Shown one piece after another: positions 36,106 through 44,432 of a DNA stretch of 64,000 nucleotides (its first letter is position 1; each line of letters opens with the position of its first letter). Under the pieces are notes generated by a model, which saw only the letters and a list, made by a program, of their open reading frames with translations, did not search any database and was not told the origin of the DNA. Source of the DNA: Reyranella soli. Its GTDB lineage: Bacteria > Pseudomonadota > Alphaproteobacteria > Reyranellales > Reyranellaceae. A program made the translations under genes and the position numbers. The stretch spans positions 1-64,000 of the forward strand of contig NZ_BKAJ01000020.1 in NCBI RefSeq assembly GCF_007992495.1, given 5' to 3'.

Positions 36106-37002
36106 TTGATTGCAAGCATGACCGGATACGCCCGGGCGCAAGGATCGGATGAACGACGGCGCTGGGTCTGGGAGGCGCGCAGCGTCAACGGCCGCAACCT
36201 CGAGATCCGCTGCCGCGTGCCGCAGGGCTTCGACCGGCTGGAAAATCCCGCCCGCGCCGCCATCGGCACCCGCATGAAGCGCGGCAACGTCTCGCTCACC
36301 CTCACCATCGCCAGCGAGCAGCAGAGCAAGCCGCTGCGCATCAATCGCGCCCTGCTGGCCGAGCTGGCGGGCCTGGTCGAGGAGGTCCGCAAGGGCACCG
36401 GCGCAGCCGCGCCGACCGCCGACGGACTGTTGCGCGTGCGCGGCGTCATCGAGGAAGAGGACGGCGCGGAGGAGAACGAGGAGGCGATGGCGGCTCTCGA
36501 CCGCGCGCTGTCGGGCACGCTCGACGAGGTGCTGAAGGCGCTGGTCGCGGCCCGCGCCGCCGAAGGTCGCGCGCTCTCCGCCGTGATCGACCGCCACATC
36601 GGCGAGATCGAGGAGTTGTGCAAGCGCGCCGCCGATCGCGCCTCGGCCCAGATCGGCACGGTGCGCGCCCGCTTCGAGTCCCAGCTCGCCGAGCTGCTGG
36701 AACGCGCGCCGTCGCTGTCCGAGGAGCGTTTCGCCCAGGAGGTGGCGCTGCTGGTCGGCAAGGCCGACGTGCGCGAGGAACTCGACCGGCTCGCCGCCCA
36801 TATCGCCCAGGCACACACGCTGCTGGCCGACGCCCGCCCCGACAATCCAGTCGGCCGCAAGTTCGATTTCCTCTGCCAGGAGTTCAATCGCGAGGCCAAC
36901 ACGCTCTGCTCGAAGTCGGCCGACATCGAGCTGACGCGCATCGGCATCGATCTGAAGGGCGCCATCGAGCGCCTTCGGGAGCAGGTCCAGAATGTCGAAT
37001 GA
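36106..37002 (+). CDS. yicC: YicC-family endoribonuclease
   Basis: A 298-residue protein. The start is TTG 36106 (giving MIASMTGYAR), eight bases after GGAG. The downstream ATG at 36118 would remove the conserved start seen in family members (MIxSMTGFAR). It contains the YicC N-terminal domain with ARSVNGRNLEIRCRVP and the DUF1732 C-terminus ending NREANTLCSKS and DLKGAIERLREQVQNVE. E. coli YicC degrades the small RNA RyhB and other RNAs. It overlaps gmk by 11 bases, the usual arrangement. Confidence 0.92.
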   Translation: MIASMTGYARAQGSDERRRWVWEARSVNGRNLEIRCRVPQGFDRLENPARAAIGTRMKRGNVSLTLTIASEQQSKPLRINRALLAELAGLVEEVRKGTGAAAPTADGLLRVRGVIEEEDGAEENEEAMAALDRALSGTLDEVLKALVAARAAEGRALSAVIDRHIGEIEELCKRAADRASAQIGTVRARFESQLAELLERAPSLSEERFAQEVALLVGKADVREELDRLAAHIAQAHTLLADARPDNPVGRKFDFLCQEFNREANTLCSKSADIELTRIGIDLKGAIERLREQVQNVE

Positions 37003-37642
37003 CAACGGCACGTCGGCGATCCAGCGGCGTGGTCTGATGCTCGTCCTGTCGTCGCCGTCGGGCGCCGGCAAGACGACGCTGTCGCGCCAGCTCCTGGACA
37101 ACGACAATCAGATCCAGCTCAGCGTCTCCTGCACGACGCGCCAGAAGCGGCCCGGCGAACGCGACGGGGTCGACTATCGCTTCGTCGACACGTCGACCTT
37201 CCGTGGCATGATCGAGCGCAAGGAGTTCCTCGAATACGCCGAGGTGTTCGGCAACTACTACGGCACGCCCAGGGCGCCGGTCGACGAGGCGCTGGCCGCC
37301 GGCCGCGACGTGCTGTTCGACATCGATTGGCAGGGCACGCAGCAACTGCGCGACAAGGGCCGCGCCGACCTGGTGACGGTCTTCATCCTGCCGCCGTCGA
37401 CGCGCGATCTCGAGAAGCGCCTGCTGACGCGCGCCCAGGATCCCAAGGAGATCGTGGCCCAGCGCATGGCCAAGGCCGCCGACGAGATGAGCCACTGGCC
37501 CGAGTACGACTACGTCCTGGTCAACAGCGACATCGCCACGAGCCTGTCGAACTTGAAGGCGATCCTGACGTCCGAGCGGCTGAAGCGCGAACGTCAGGTC
37601 GGCATGTCGGGCTTCGTCAAAGCGCTGCGCGAGGGGCGGTGA
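36992..37642 (+). CDS. gmk: Guanylate kinase
   Basis: A 216-residue enzyme that phosphorylates GMP to GDP with ATP. P-loop SSPSGAGKTT; GMP-binding TRQKRPGERDGVDYRFV and EYAEVFGNYYGTP; Walker B-like VLFDIDWQGTQQL. Normal length and complete motifs. Coupled to yicC by an 11-base overlap. Convergent with the PlsC-type gene; the two 3' ends overlap by 26 bases. Confidence 0.95.
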   Translation: MSNDNGTSAIQRRGLMLVLSSPSGAGKTTLSRQLLDNDNQIQLSVSCTTRQKRPGERDGVDYRFVDTSTFRGMIERKEFLEYAEVFGNYYGTPRAPVDEALAAGRDVLFDIDWQGTQQLRDKGRADLVTVFILPPSTRDLEKRLLTRAQDPKEIVAQRMAKAADEMSHWPEYDYVLVNSDIATSLSNLKAILTSERLKRERQVGMSGFVKALREGR

Positions 37643-38420
37643 TCGGCTTGCCGATGCCGGTCTGGCCCTGCGAGCGCAGCACCAGCTGCGAGGGCGCGTA
37701 GGGCCGGCCGGAGAACTCGGCGATCAGGCGATCGCTTGCCGTCTCGATGGTCTCCTCCAGGCGGCGCATGAAGGTCTGCTTGTCCAGCCCGGTCTCGATC
37801 GCCGGCAGGAACTCGATGGCGCAGCTTCCCGCCTTCTTGCGCCAGTCGCGGCGGTTCCACAGCAGGCCGAGCGAGGTCGCGACCGGCGTCACCGGCAGGT
37901 TGAGGTCGCGATAGAGATAGTAGATGCCCGAGCGATAGCGCTCGCGCTCGCCCGGCGCCATCAGGTTGCCTTCGGGGTAGATCGCGATGTGCCGGCCGCT
38001 GTCGTAGGCGCGCTTGGCGAAGCGGGCGAGGTTCTCGCGCTCCTTGCCGCCGCCGCAGGTGTCGACGCGGATCATTTGCACGCGATAGAGGATGGCGCCG
38101 ATCACCGGCATGCGGAACAGCTCCTGCATCGCCACGAAGGTGATGTCGGGGATCACGGCGGCGAGGACGATGCCGTCGCATTCGGCGTGATGCTTGTTGG
38201 CGAGCAGGGCGGGGCCGCGCGCAGGGATGTTGGCGCGACCGCGGATCTCGACCTTCATGCCGCCGATCCAGCGCATGCCCCAGACCACGGCGCGCGCCCA
38301 CCAGTGCAGCAGGCTGCGCAGCACGACCGGCGTGGGGATCGGCACCAGCACGATCCCGACCAGCGCAGTCAGCAGGGTGAAGACGTAGAGGAAGACGTTG
38401 AAGGGCAGGGAGCGGATCAT
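37617..38420 (-). CDS. 1-acyl-sn-glycerol-3-phosphate acyltransferase family (PlsC-like)
   Basis: A 267-residue inner-membrane acyltransferase read from ATG 38420. An N-terminal hydrophobic helix (FNVFLYVFTLLTALVGIVLV) precedes the PlsC domain. The usual HxxxxD motif is present as NKHHAECDGIVL, and IAIYPEGNLMAPG is the second block. It should acylate lysophosphatidic acid or a related lipid. No ribosome binding site is visible, and the predicted transcription start falls on the initiation codon, so it is probably translated from a leaderless message. It lies 26 bases after rsmA but has its own promoter. Confidence 0.82.
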   Translation of the reverse strand: MIRSLPFNVFLYVFTLLTALVGIVLVPIPTPVVLRSLLHWWARAVVWGMRWIGGMKVEIRGRANIPARGPALLANKHHAECDGIVLAAVIPDITFVAMQELFRMPVIGAILYRVQMIRVDTCGGGKERENLARFAKRAYDSGRHIAIYPEGNLMAPGERERYRSGIYYLYRDLNLPVTPVATSLGLLWNRRDWRKKAGSCAIEFLPAIETGLDKQTFMRRLEETIETASDRLIAEFSGRPYAPSQLVLRSQGQTGIGKPITAPRAAL

Positions 38421-38426
38421 GGCGTC

Positions 38427-38456
38427 ACTATAAATGAGTGAGTGCTCACTTGTCAA
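38427..38456 (-). promoter_or_regulatory. Promoter of the PlsC-like gene with internal dyad operator
   Basis: On the minus strand, TTGACA (38451-38456) and TATAGT (38427-38432) are spaced by 18 bases. The -35 box lies within the last codons of rsmA. The spacer holds a dyad at 38437-38450 (AGTGAG, two bases, CTCACT), the size and position expected for a TetR-type repressor. Transcription would begin at about 38420, the A of the start codon. Confidence 0.6.
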
Positions 38457-39273
38457 GAGCTTCGGCAAGCCTCACGAAATCGGCCACGGACAATTCCTCA
38501 GCCCGGGCGGTCGGGCGAAGGCCCAGCCCCTCCAGGACGTCCACGGGACGGCTGAAGACGCTGCCCAACGAGCTGCGCAGCATCTTCCGGCGCTGGCCGA
38601 AGGCTGCCGCGGTGACCCTCTCCAAGGGGCGCAAATCGGCCAACCGGCCCTCGGGCCTGGGCCGCAGCCGCACCACCGAGGAAACGACCTTGGGCGGCGG
38701 CACGAAGGCCGAGGGCGCCACGTCGAACAGGCGCTGCACCGTGCAGACATGCTGGGCGAGGACGGAGAGGCGGCCGTAATCCTTGCTGCGCGGCGCCGCC
38801 GCCAGCCGGTCGCCGACCTCCTTCTGGAACATCAGCACCATGTCGGCGATCTGGTCGGCCTGGTGCAGCCAGCCGACCAGCAGCGCCGTCGACACGTTGT
38901 AGGGGAGGTTGGCAACGATCCGCCGAGGCGCCGGCCCGAGCGTCGCGACATCGATCTTCAGGGCATCGCCTTCGACGAGGTCGAGCCGACCATCGGCGGC
39001 CGTCTGCAGCTCCTTCAGGGCAGCGATGGCTCGCGAATCGATCTCGACGGCGACGACACGCCCCGCGCCTTCGAGCAGCAGGGCCCGCGTCAGGCCACCG
39101 GGGCCGGGACCGACCTCGACCACCAGCCCCTGATCGAGAGGGGCGGCGGCACGGGCGATGCGTCGGGTGAGGTTGAGGTCGAGAAGGAAGTGCTGGCCCA
39201 GCCGCTTGCGCGCATCGAGGCCGTGGGCGGCGATGACCTCGCGCAACGGCGGCAGAGCGGCAAGGCCGTCCAC
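38446..39273 (-). CDS. rsmA: 16S rRNA dimethyladenosine transferase
   Basis: A 275-residue KsgA/RsmA enzyme that dimethylates two adjacent adenosines near the 3' end of 16S rRNA. RKRLGQHFLLD opens the protein; VVEVGPGPGGLTRALL is SAM motif I; IVANLPYNVSTALL contains the NLPY catalytic motif. VPPPKVVSSVVRL is the typical C-terminal strand. Third gene of surA-pdxA-rsmA, 13 bases after pdxA. Confidence 0.95.
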   Translation of the reverse strand: MDGLAALPPLREVIAAHGLDARKRLGQHFLLDLNLTRRIARAAAPLDQGLVVEVGPGPGGLTRALLLEGAGRVVAVEIDSRAIAALKELQTAADGRLDLVEGDALKIDVATLGPAPRRIVANLPYNVSTALLVGWLHQADQIADMVLMFQKEVGDRLAAAPRSKDYGRLSVLAQHVCTVQRLFDVAPSAFVPPPKVVSSVVRLRPRPEGRLADLRPLERVTAAAFGQRRKMLRSSLGSVFSRPVDVLEGLGLRPTARAEELSVADFVRLAEALDK

Positions 39274-39286
39274 GGCGGCCGGCCGG

Positions 39287-40285
39287 TCAGGTCCGGCGGC
39301 GGCGGGCCATGTCGTCGGCCATGCGCAGCCCGGCGATCAGGCTCGTCGGATCGGCCCGGCCGGTGCCGACGATGTCGAGCGCGGTCCCGTGGTCCGGCGA
39401 GGTCCGCACGAACGGCAGGCCGAGCGTGACGTTGACGCCGCCGGCGAAGTCCACCGTCTTGATCGGGATCAGCGCCTGGTCGTGATACATGCAGAGCACC
39501 GCGTCGTAGCCGGCGCGTGCCCCGGCATGAAACAGGGTGTCGGCGGGGGCGGGTCCGTGCGCATCGATGCCGTCGCGCTTCAGCGCCTCGATTGCAGGCG
39601 AAATGACCCGGCTCTCCTCGTCGCCCATCGAACCTTGCTCCCCGGCATGGGGGTTCAGAGCCGCCACGGCGAGCCGCGGGCGCTCGATGCCGAACAGGGA
39701 CTTCAATCCTGCTGCTGCCAAGCGGCCGGCACGCACAATCTTTACAGTGTCTAGGACGCGAACCGCCTCGGCCAGCGACAGGTGGATAGTGACGGGCACG
39801 ACGCGCAGTTCCGGGCAGGCGAGCATCATGGCGACGTCGACGCCGCCCGCCAGCTCGGCGAGATACTCGGTGTGGCCGGGATGGCGGAAACCGGCATCCT
39901 GCAGGGTCTTCTTCTGGATGGGATTGGTCACCAAGCCGGCGATCTCGCCCGCGAGCGCCAGCTCGACGGCGCGCTCGATGGCCTCCAGGGTGGCCGGCGC
40001 GTTCGCGGGGTCGGGCTGGCCCGCCTTTACCGGTGCGCGCAGGCGCACCGGCAGCACCGGCAGCGCCGTAGCGAACACACGCTCGGCTTCGGCGGGGCGA
40101 TCGAGCTCGCGCACCGGCACGTCGAGGCCGAGCCTGCCGGCGAGAGCGGCCAGCCGCGAGGCGTCGTCGAGCACAAAGAACGGCCGGTCGCCTTGGCGGC
40201 GCATCGACCAGGCTTTCAGGCTGAGTTCACCGCCGATTCCGGCCGGCTCGCCCATGGTGACGGCGAGCGGCGCGGTAGCGGTCAT
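39287..40285 (-). CDS. pdxA: 4-hydroxythreonine-4-phosphate dehydrogenase
   Basis: A 332-residue enzyme of pyridoxal phosphate synthesis. It starts at ATG 40285, overlapping the surA stop as ATGA. Motifs: VTMGEPAGIGGEL, VTNPIQKKTL, HPGHTEYLA (metal His), NPHAGEQGSMGDEE (metal His) and MYHDQALIPIK (metal His). SPDHGTALDIVG near the end is the family signature. Normal length. Confidence 0.95.
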   Translation of the reverse strand: MTATAPLAVTMGEPAGIGGELSLKAWSMRRQGDRPFFVLDDASRLAALAGRLGLDVPVRELDRPAEAERVFATALPVLPVRLRAPVKAGQPDPANAPATLEAIERAVELALAGEIAGLVTNPIQKKTLQDAGFRHPGHTEYLAELAGGVDVAMMLACPELRVVPVTIHLSLAEAVRVLDTVKIVRAGRLAAAGLKSLFGIERPRLAVAALNPHAGEQGSMGDEESRVISPAIEALKRDGIDAHGPAPADTLFHAGARAGYDAVLCMYHDQALIPIKTVDFAGGVNVTLGLPFVRTSPDHGTALDIVGTGRADPTSLIAGLRMADDMARRRRT

Positions 40286-41547
40286 GGCTGCTTGACGTCG
40301 ATCGTGGCCTGGCGCCGCAGGTCGCGCATGTAGCGACGTCCTGCCGCTTCGAGCTTCTGCAGCAGGATCTGCTGGGAGATCGCGTCGCGAGTCGGCAGTC
40401 CGTCGGTGCCGACCTTGCCGCACAGCGCCACGACCTGCAGTCCCTCGGCAACCCGGAACGGGCCGGCAGTCCCGCCGACATTCAGCTTGGGGATCTGCTC
40501 GAACATCTGCTGGTTGGCCTGCAGGTCGCCGACCCGCACGCCGCTGAGGTCACCGGAGGTGGCACCCTTGAGCTCGCGCGCCCGGGAGTGCAGGTCGCTG
40601 CAGGTGCGCAGGCCGGTCATCGCCTTCTGGGCATCGGCGGTCGCCTTGGCGACCTCATTGTCCGACGCATTCACCGGCAGCGGCAGGGTCATCTGCGTCA
40701 GGTTGAGGCGCACGTCGTCCGGCCGCGCCGACGCGAAGGGGCGGCGATCGATGACGTAGAGGATGTGCCAGCCGGCCGTGCTGCGGACGGGCTCGGAATA
40801 CTGCCGGACCTGCAGCCTCTCGACGGTGGCGTCGAGCGTGGGATCGAGCGAGCCGGGCAGGACCCAGCCAAGCTCGCCGCCCGCCGAGGCGGTCGCGCCC
40901 TGCGAGAACTGCTGGGCGACCGCCCCGAACGGCGCGCCGCGCTTCAGCTGCTCGGCTATGCGGTCGGCCGACCGCTTGGAGTCGTCCGCCTGGTCGGCCC
41001 GGTCGACCGGCACGAAGATCTCGGCAACGCGCGATTCGGTCTTGCCGACATTCGTGCGTGCGCGGCTCAGCGCATCGTCGATCTCGGCCTCCGAGACGTC
41101 GACCTGCGGGCGCACCTTGCGGCGGATGATCTTGGTCCAGGCGATCTGCGCCTCGATCTGCTGCACGGCGATGTCGAAGGCGACACCGGTGCTCTGGATG
41201 TACTGCTTGAACGCCCCGCGCGACATGCCGGCGGCGCGCTCGATATCGCTGAAGCGCTGCTGCATCTCGCCGTCGGTGGCCTTCAGGCCGAGCCGCTTGG
41301 CGTCCTGGATCTGTAGGCGCTCGTCGATCATCTGGCGCAGTATCTGTGCGGCCATGCGCTGGCGCAGGTCCGGGCTGTCCTGCAGTCCGGTGGTGCGGAT
41401 GGCGAACAGCACGCGCTGCTGGAGGTCGAAATCAGTGATGGCGTCGTCGTTGACACGCGCCAGCACGCGCAGGCCCTGGGCCGAAGCCAATGCCGGAAGC
41501 AGAGTGATGACGACGACGAGAAAGGTGCGGAGGAACAGCGCTGACAT
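40282..41547 (-). CDS. surA: Periplasmic chaperone / peptidyl-prolyl isomerase SurA
   Basis: A 421-residue exported protein with a signal peptide (FLVVVITLLPALASA). The SurA N-terminal domain begins at RVLARVNDDAITDFDLQQR. One clear parvulin domain (ESRVAEIFVP to WHILYVIDRRP) is followed by a degenerate second one. It escorts outer-membrane proteins, relevant here for the autotransporter. lptD, which normally precedes surA, is absent; the 178 bases upstream hold no gene and a divergent FkbM gene follows. Confidence 0.9.
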   Translation of the reverse strand: MSALFLRTFLVVVITLLPALASAQGLRVLARVNDDAITDFDLQQRVLFAIRTTGLQDSPDLRQRMAAQILRQMIDERLQIQDAKRLGLKATDGEMQQRFSDIERAAGMSRGAFKQYIQSTGVAFDIAVQQIEAQIAWTKIIRRKVRPQVDVSEAEIDDALSRARTNVGKTESRVAEIFVPVDRADQADDSKRSADRIAEQLKRGAPFGAVAQQFSQGATASAGGELGWVLPGSLDPTLDATVERLQVRQYSEPVRSTAGWHILYVIDRRPFASARPDDVRLNLTQMTLPLPVNASDNEVAKATADAQKAMTGLRTCSDLHSRARELKGATSGDLSGVRVGDLQANQQMFEQIPKLNVGGTAGPFRVAEGLQVVALCGKVGTDGLPTRDAISQQILLQKLEAAGRRYMRDLRRQATIDVKQP

Positions 41548-41725
41548 TGCACCGACAGTTTGACAGAGGGGCCGACATTATATTCCGCGGCAGTTGCGCT
41601 GCAACGGACGGCCAATGCCTTAGTCGTGGACTATGGCAAGATACGGGCGCGCTTGACGCTCGGCGGCGGGTGGTTTAGCCGAACACGGCACAGGGGCAGG
41701 CATAACGGGGGCAACGATCCGAGGA

Positions 41726-42772
41726 ATGACGACCGCTCGACGATCGATCAATGCTCCCAGCGCCTGGGACCGGATCGCCTCCGGGATAGGCTATCACCTC
41801 GACAATCTCGGTCGCTGGTTGATCGTGAACGCTCCGGCGATCGGCTCGTCCTATGCTGCGTGCCTGGCTCCGGGCGTGCCCCGCCTGCGGCCGCGGCCGG
41901 GCTGGGTGTTCGCCGAGGAGTACTACGACCAGCGGCGCTGGCTGGCCTGCCGGCGCGGCGCCCTGTGGGAAGCTGCCCGCGAAAAGGACCTCGCCGTGCC
42001 GATCACCGTGCGCTGGCACAGCGGCACGACCGTCGACCTCACGCTGGGCAACGACAACAGCCTCTGCCTCTATGTCTGTGGATCGTTTGAGCCCAACGAA
42101 TTCGCCTTCCTCGACCGGGTGCTGAAGCCCGGCATGGTGTTCGTCGATGTCGGCGCCAACGACGGCTACTACACGCTGTTCGCCGCCCGCCGCGTCGGGC
42201 CGTCCGGTCGCGTGGTGGCGGCCGAGCCGAGCTCGCGCGAGCGCGCCCATCTGCAACGCAATCTCGGGCGCAACGGCCTCGACAACGTCACTGTCGTACC
42301 GGCCGCCATCGGCGCCGCCGCCGGGCTCGCCGACCTGCACCTGGCCCATGGTGTCCACGCCGGCCACAACACGCTCGGCAGCTTTGCCCATGACGACGTG
42401 GTGCGCGCCAGCCTCGAGCGCGTGCCGATCGAGCCGCTCGACGCGGTGATCGCCCGCCTTGCCCTGGCCCAGGTCGATTTCGTGAAGATCGACGTCGAAG
42501 GGGCCGAGGCGAGGGTCATTGCCGGCGCCGCGACCGTGCTGAAGTCGATGCGGCCGATATTGCTGCTCGAGGTCAACGACAAGGCGTTGCGTGCCCAGGG
42601 CAACTGCGCCGATTCCCTCATCGGCACCCTGCGCGGCGAGCTCGGCTACGAGATATTCGTGTTCTCGCCGGTGACCGGCCTGCTGGAAAGCCCGCGCGAC
42701 GGCGACCCGCTTTCCGCCAACGTGGTCGCCATCCCATCCGAGCGCGTCGCCGACACGGTTGCAGCGCGCTAG
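41726..42772 (+). CDS. FkbM-family SAM-dependent methyltransferase
   Basis: A 348-residue protein. SAM motif I is VFVDVGANDGYYTLFAA, then GRVVAAEPS and VDFVKIDVEGAEARVI, the FkbM family signature. The N-terminal ~110 residues are an extension with no clear domain. FkbM enzymes O-methylate hydroxyls in polyketides and surface sugars; the location at the edge of a glycan locus favours a sugar substrate. Confidence 0.85.
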   Translation: MTTARRSINAPSAWDRIASGIGYHLDNLGRWLIVNAPAIGSSYAACLAPGVPRLRPRPGWVFAEEYYDQRRWLACRRGALWEAAREKDLAVPITVRWHSGTTVDLTLGNDNSLCLYVCGSFEPNEFAFLDRVLKPGMVFVDVGANDGYYTLFAARRVGPSGRVVAAEPSSRERAHLQRNLGRNGLDNVTVVPAAIGAAAGLADLHLAHGVHAGHNTLGSFAHDDVVRASLERVPIEPLDAVIARLALAQVDFVKIDVEGAEARVIAGAATVLKSMRPILLLEVNDKALRAQGNCADSLIGTLRGELGYEIFVFSPVTGLLESPRDGDPLSANVVAIPSERVADTVAAR

Positions 42773-42786
42773 GGCATGACCCCTCC

Positions 42787-42827
42787 GCCCGCTACGCGGG
42801 CACCTCCCCACGCCGAGGGTGGGGAGG
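42787..42827. terminator. Tandem hairpins between convergent genes
   Basis: Two stems lie back to back in the 60-base gap: GCCCGC/GCGGGC (42787-42792 with 42796-42801) and a 9-bp stem CCTCCCCAC/GTGGGGAGG (42803-42811 with 42819-42827). There is no T-run, so this is a possible bidirectional terminator or the scar of a dispersed palindrome. Confidence 0.45.
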
Positions 42828-42832
42828 AAGCA

Positions 42833-43348
42833 CTAAGACTTCGCAGGCCCCTGGTCGCGCTGCGAGACGATCGGGTTCGCGACCGGCCACCAGATCTTCA
42901 ATGCCGGGTCGTTCCACAACAGCGTGAACTGGCCGGCGCGGTCGTACTCGGTGCTCTGCTTGTAGTGGAAGATCGCCCGGTCGCTCATTACCAGATGTCC
43001 GTTGCCGAAGTTGGGCGGTACCAGCACCTGCAGGCGGTTGGTGTCGCTGAGCGTGAAAGCCTCCCACTGGCGGTACTGCGAGGACCTCGCGTCGTTGTTC
43101 ACCACAACCATGTAAAAGCTGCCCTGTAGGCAGGAGATCAACTTCCAGGTCTTGGCGTCGCCGTGGATGCCACGCAGCACGTGGCGATGCGACACCGAGA
43201 TGTCGTCCTGGATGAAGTCGATCGGAATGCCGGCCGTGAAGTAGGCGTTGCGGTTGTAGGTCTCGATATAGTGGCCGCGGAAATCCTCGAACACGGTCGG
43301 CGGCTTGATCAGCAGGACCGATTCGAGCTTTGTCGTGAACACTTCCAT
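42833..43348 (-). CDS. RmlC-like sugar epimerase (MlghB-like cupin)
   Basis: A 171-residue cupin related to dTDP-4-dehydrorhamnose 3,5-epimerase. ATG 43348 follows an AAGGGGGTTGGG site. Visible signatures: FEDFRGHYIETYN, FIQDDISVSHRHVLRGIHG (catalytic His region), QGSFYMVVVN and LQVLVPPNFGNGHLV. The spacing SHRHVLRGIH matches the family's RGLHxQ region but with HGD after it. Third gene of an operon with DmhA- and HddA-like genes, so its natural substrate is more likely a GDP-4-keto-6-deoxyheptose than dTDP-rhamnose. That assignment is inference. Confidence 0.78.
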   Translation of the reverse strand: MEVFTTKLESVLLIKPPTVFEDFRGHYIETYNRNAYFTAGIPIDFIQDDISVSHRHVLRGIHGDAKTWKLISCLQGSFYMVVVNNDARSSQYRQWEAFTLSDTNRLQVLVPPNFGNGHLVMSDRAIFHYKQSTEYDRAGQFTLLWNDPALKIWWPVANPIVSQRDQGPAKS

Positions 43349-43364
43349 CCCAACCCCCTTGTGC

Positions 43365-44384
43365 TCAGCGCGGCAGCCCGCCGCCAAGCAGCTCTTCCTT
43401 GCGGTACACGATCGTCGAGCCCGTGAAGTCGGCCGAAACCGGCACCGTGATGAGATGCGACAGCGCCTTGGTGACGGCTGCCTGCTTCTCGGGCGGCACC
43501 ACGAACACCATGAAGCCCGTGCCGCCTGCCCCCAAAAGCTTGCCGCCGAGCGCACCGGCGCGCTGGGCATCGTCGTAGATGCGATCGATCGTCGACGTGC
43601 TGGTGCCGTTGGCGAGGCCGCGCTTCAGCGCCCAGCTCTCGTGCAGCAGTTTGCCAAAAGCCTCGATCTTGCCGGCATGCAGCAGATCGGCGCCAACCTC
43701 GACCATCTCGTGCAGGCGCGTCATGTGCTTGGCGTTGGCTTCGAGATTGTTGATCAGCTTCTTGGCGTAGTCCGACGAAAGCCGGCTGCTGCCGGTATAG
43801 AAGAGCATCAGCCACTTCTCGAAGCCCTGGCGCAGGCCGTCGTCGAGGCCGAGCGGCGTCACCGAGAAGGAGTCGTCGCGCTCGAACTTGATGACGTTCA
43901 TGCCGCCATAGGCGCTGGCGATCTGGTCCTGGCAGCCCACCGCTTCCTTGAGCTTGTTCTGCTCGAGGTCCATGGCGCCCACCGCAAGGGCGTGAGCGTC
44001 GAGGGTCTTGCCTCGCATGGCCGTCAGAACGTTGATCAGGCCAACGGCGAAAGCCGAGCTCGAGCCGATGCCCGAGCGCGCCGGCAGGTCGCCCTGGTGG
44101 AACAGTTCTATGCCTTCGCTGTCGTCGTAGCCCAGCACCTGGAGGCCGGCGCGCACGGCCGGATGCTGAATCTCGGCGGCCGAACCCACCGCCTCGATGT
44201 GCGACCAGATGATGCGATGGCGCATGCCGAAGAACGGCGGCAGGAAGCCGGTGCCGATATAGCAGTACTGGTTGATGGCCATCGACAGCACGGCACCGCC
44301 GTGCCGGCGGAACCAGGGCGGGTAGTCCGTGCCGCCACCGAAAAACGACACCCGGTACGGCGTGCGGGAAATTGCCATCAGCAT
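43365..44384 (-). CDS. hddA: GHMP kinase, HddA-like heptose-7-phosphate kinase
   Basis: A 339-residue sugar kinase. Start motif AISRTPYRVSFFGGGTDYP and the ATP-binding GDLPARSGIGSSSA are diagnostic of the D-glycero-alpha-D-manno-heptose-7-phosphate kinase branch. GGKLLGAGGTGF is GHMP motif 3. It should make heptose 1,7-bisphosphate, which GmhB then dephosphorylates at C7. A second ATG at 44378 is also possible. It sits between DmhA-like and RmlC-like genes with gaps of 48 and 16 bases. Confidence 0.82.
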   Translation of the reverse strand: MLMAISRTPYRVSFFGGGTDYPPWFRRHGGAVLSMAINQYCYIGTGFLPPFFGMRHRIIWSHIEAVGSAAEIQHPAVRAGLQVLGYDDSEGIELFHQGDLPARSGIGSSSAFAVGLINVLTAMRGKTLDAHALAVGAMDLEQNKLKEAVGCQDQIASAYGGMNVIKFERDDSFSVTPLGLDDGLRQGFEKWLMLFYTGSSRLSSDYAKKLINNLEANAKHMTRLHEMVEVGADLLHAGKIEAFGKLLHESWALKRGLANGTSTSTIDRIYDDAQRAGALGGKLLGAGGTGFMVFVVPPEKQAAVTKALSHLITVPVSADFTGSTIVYRKEELLGGGLPR

Positions 44385-44432
44385 CTGAAGATCATCAACC
44401 TTTCTGACTGCCGTTGCCGGATCTGCCGCCGC

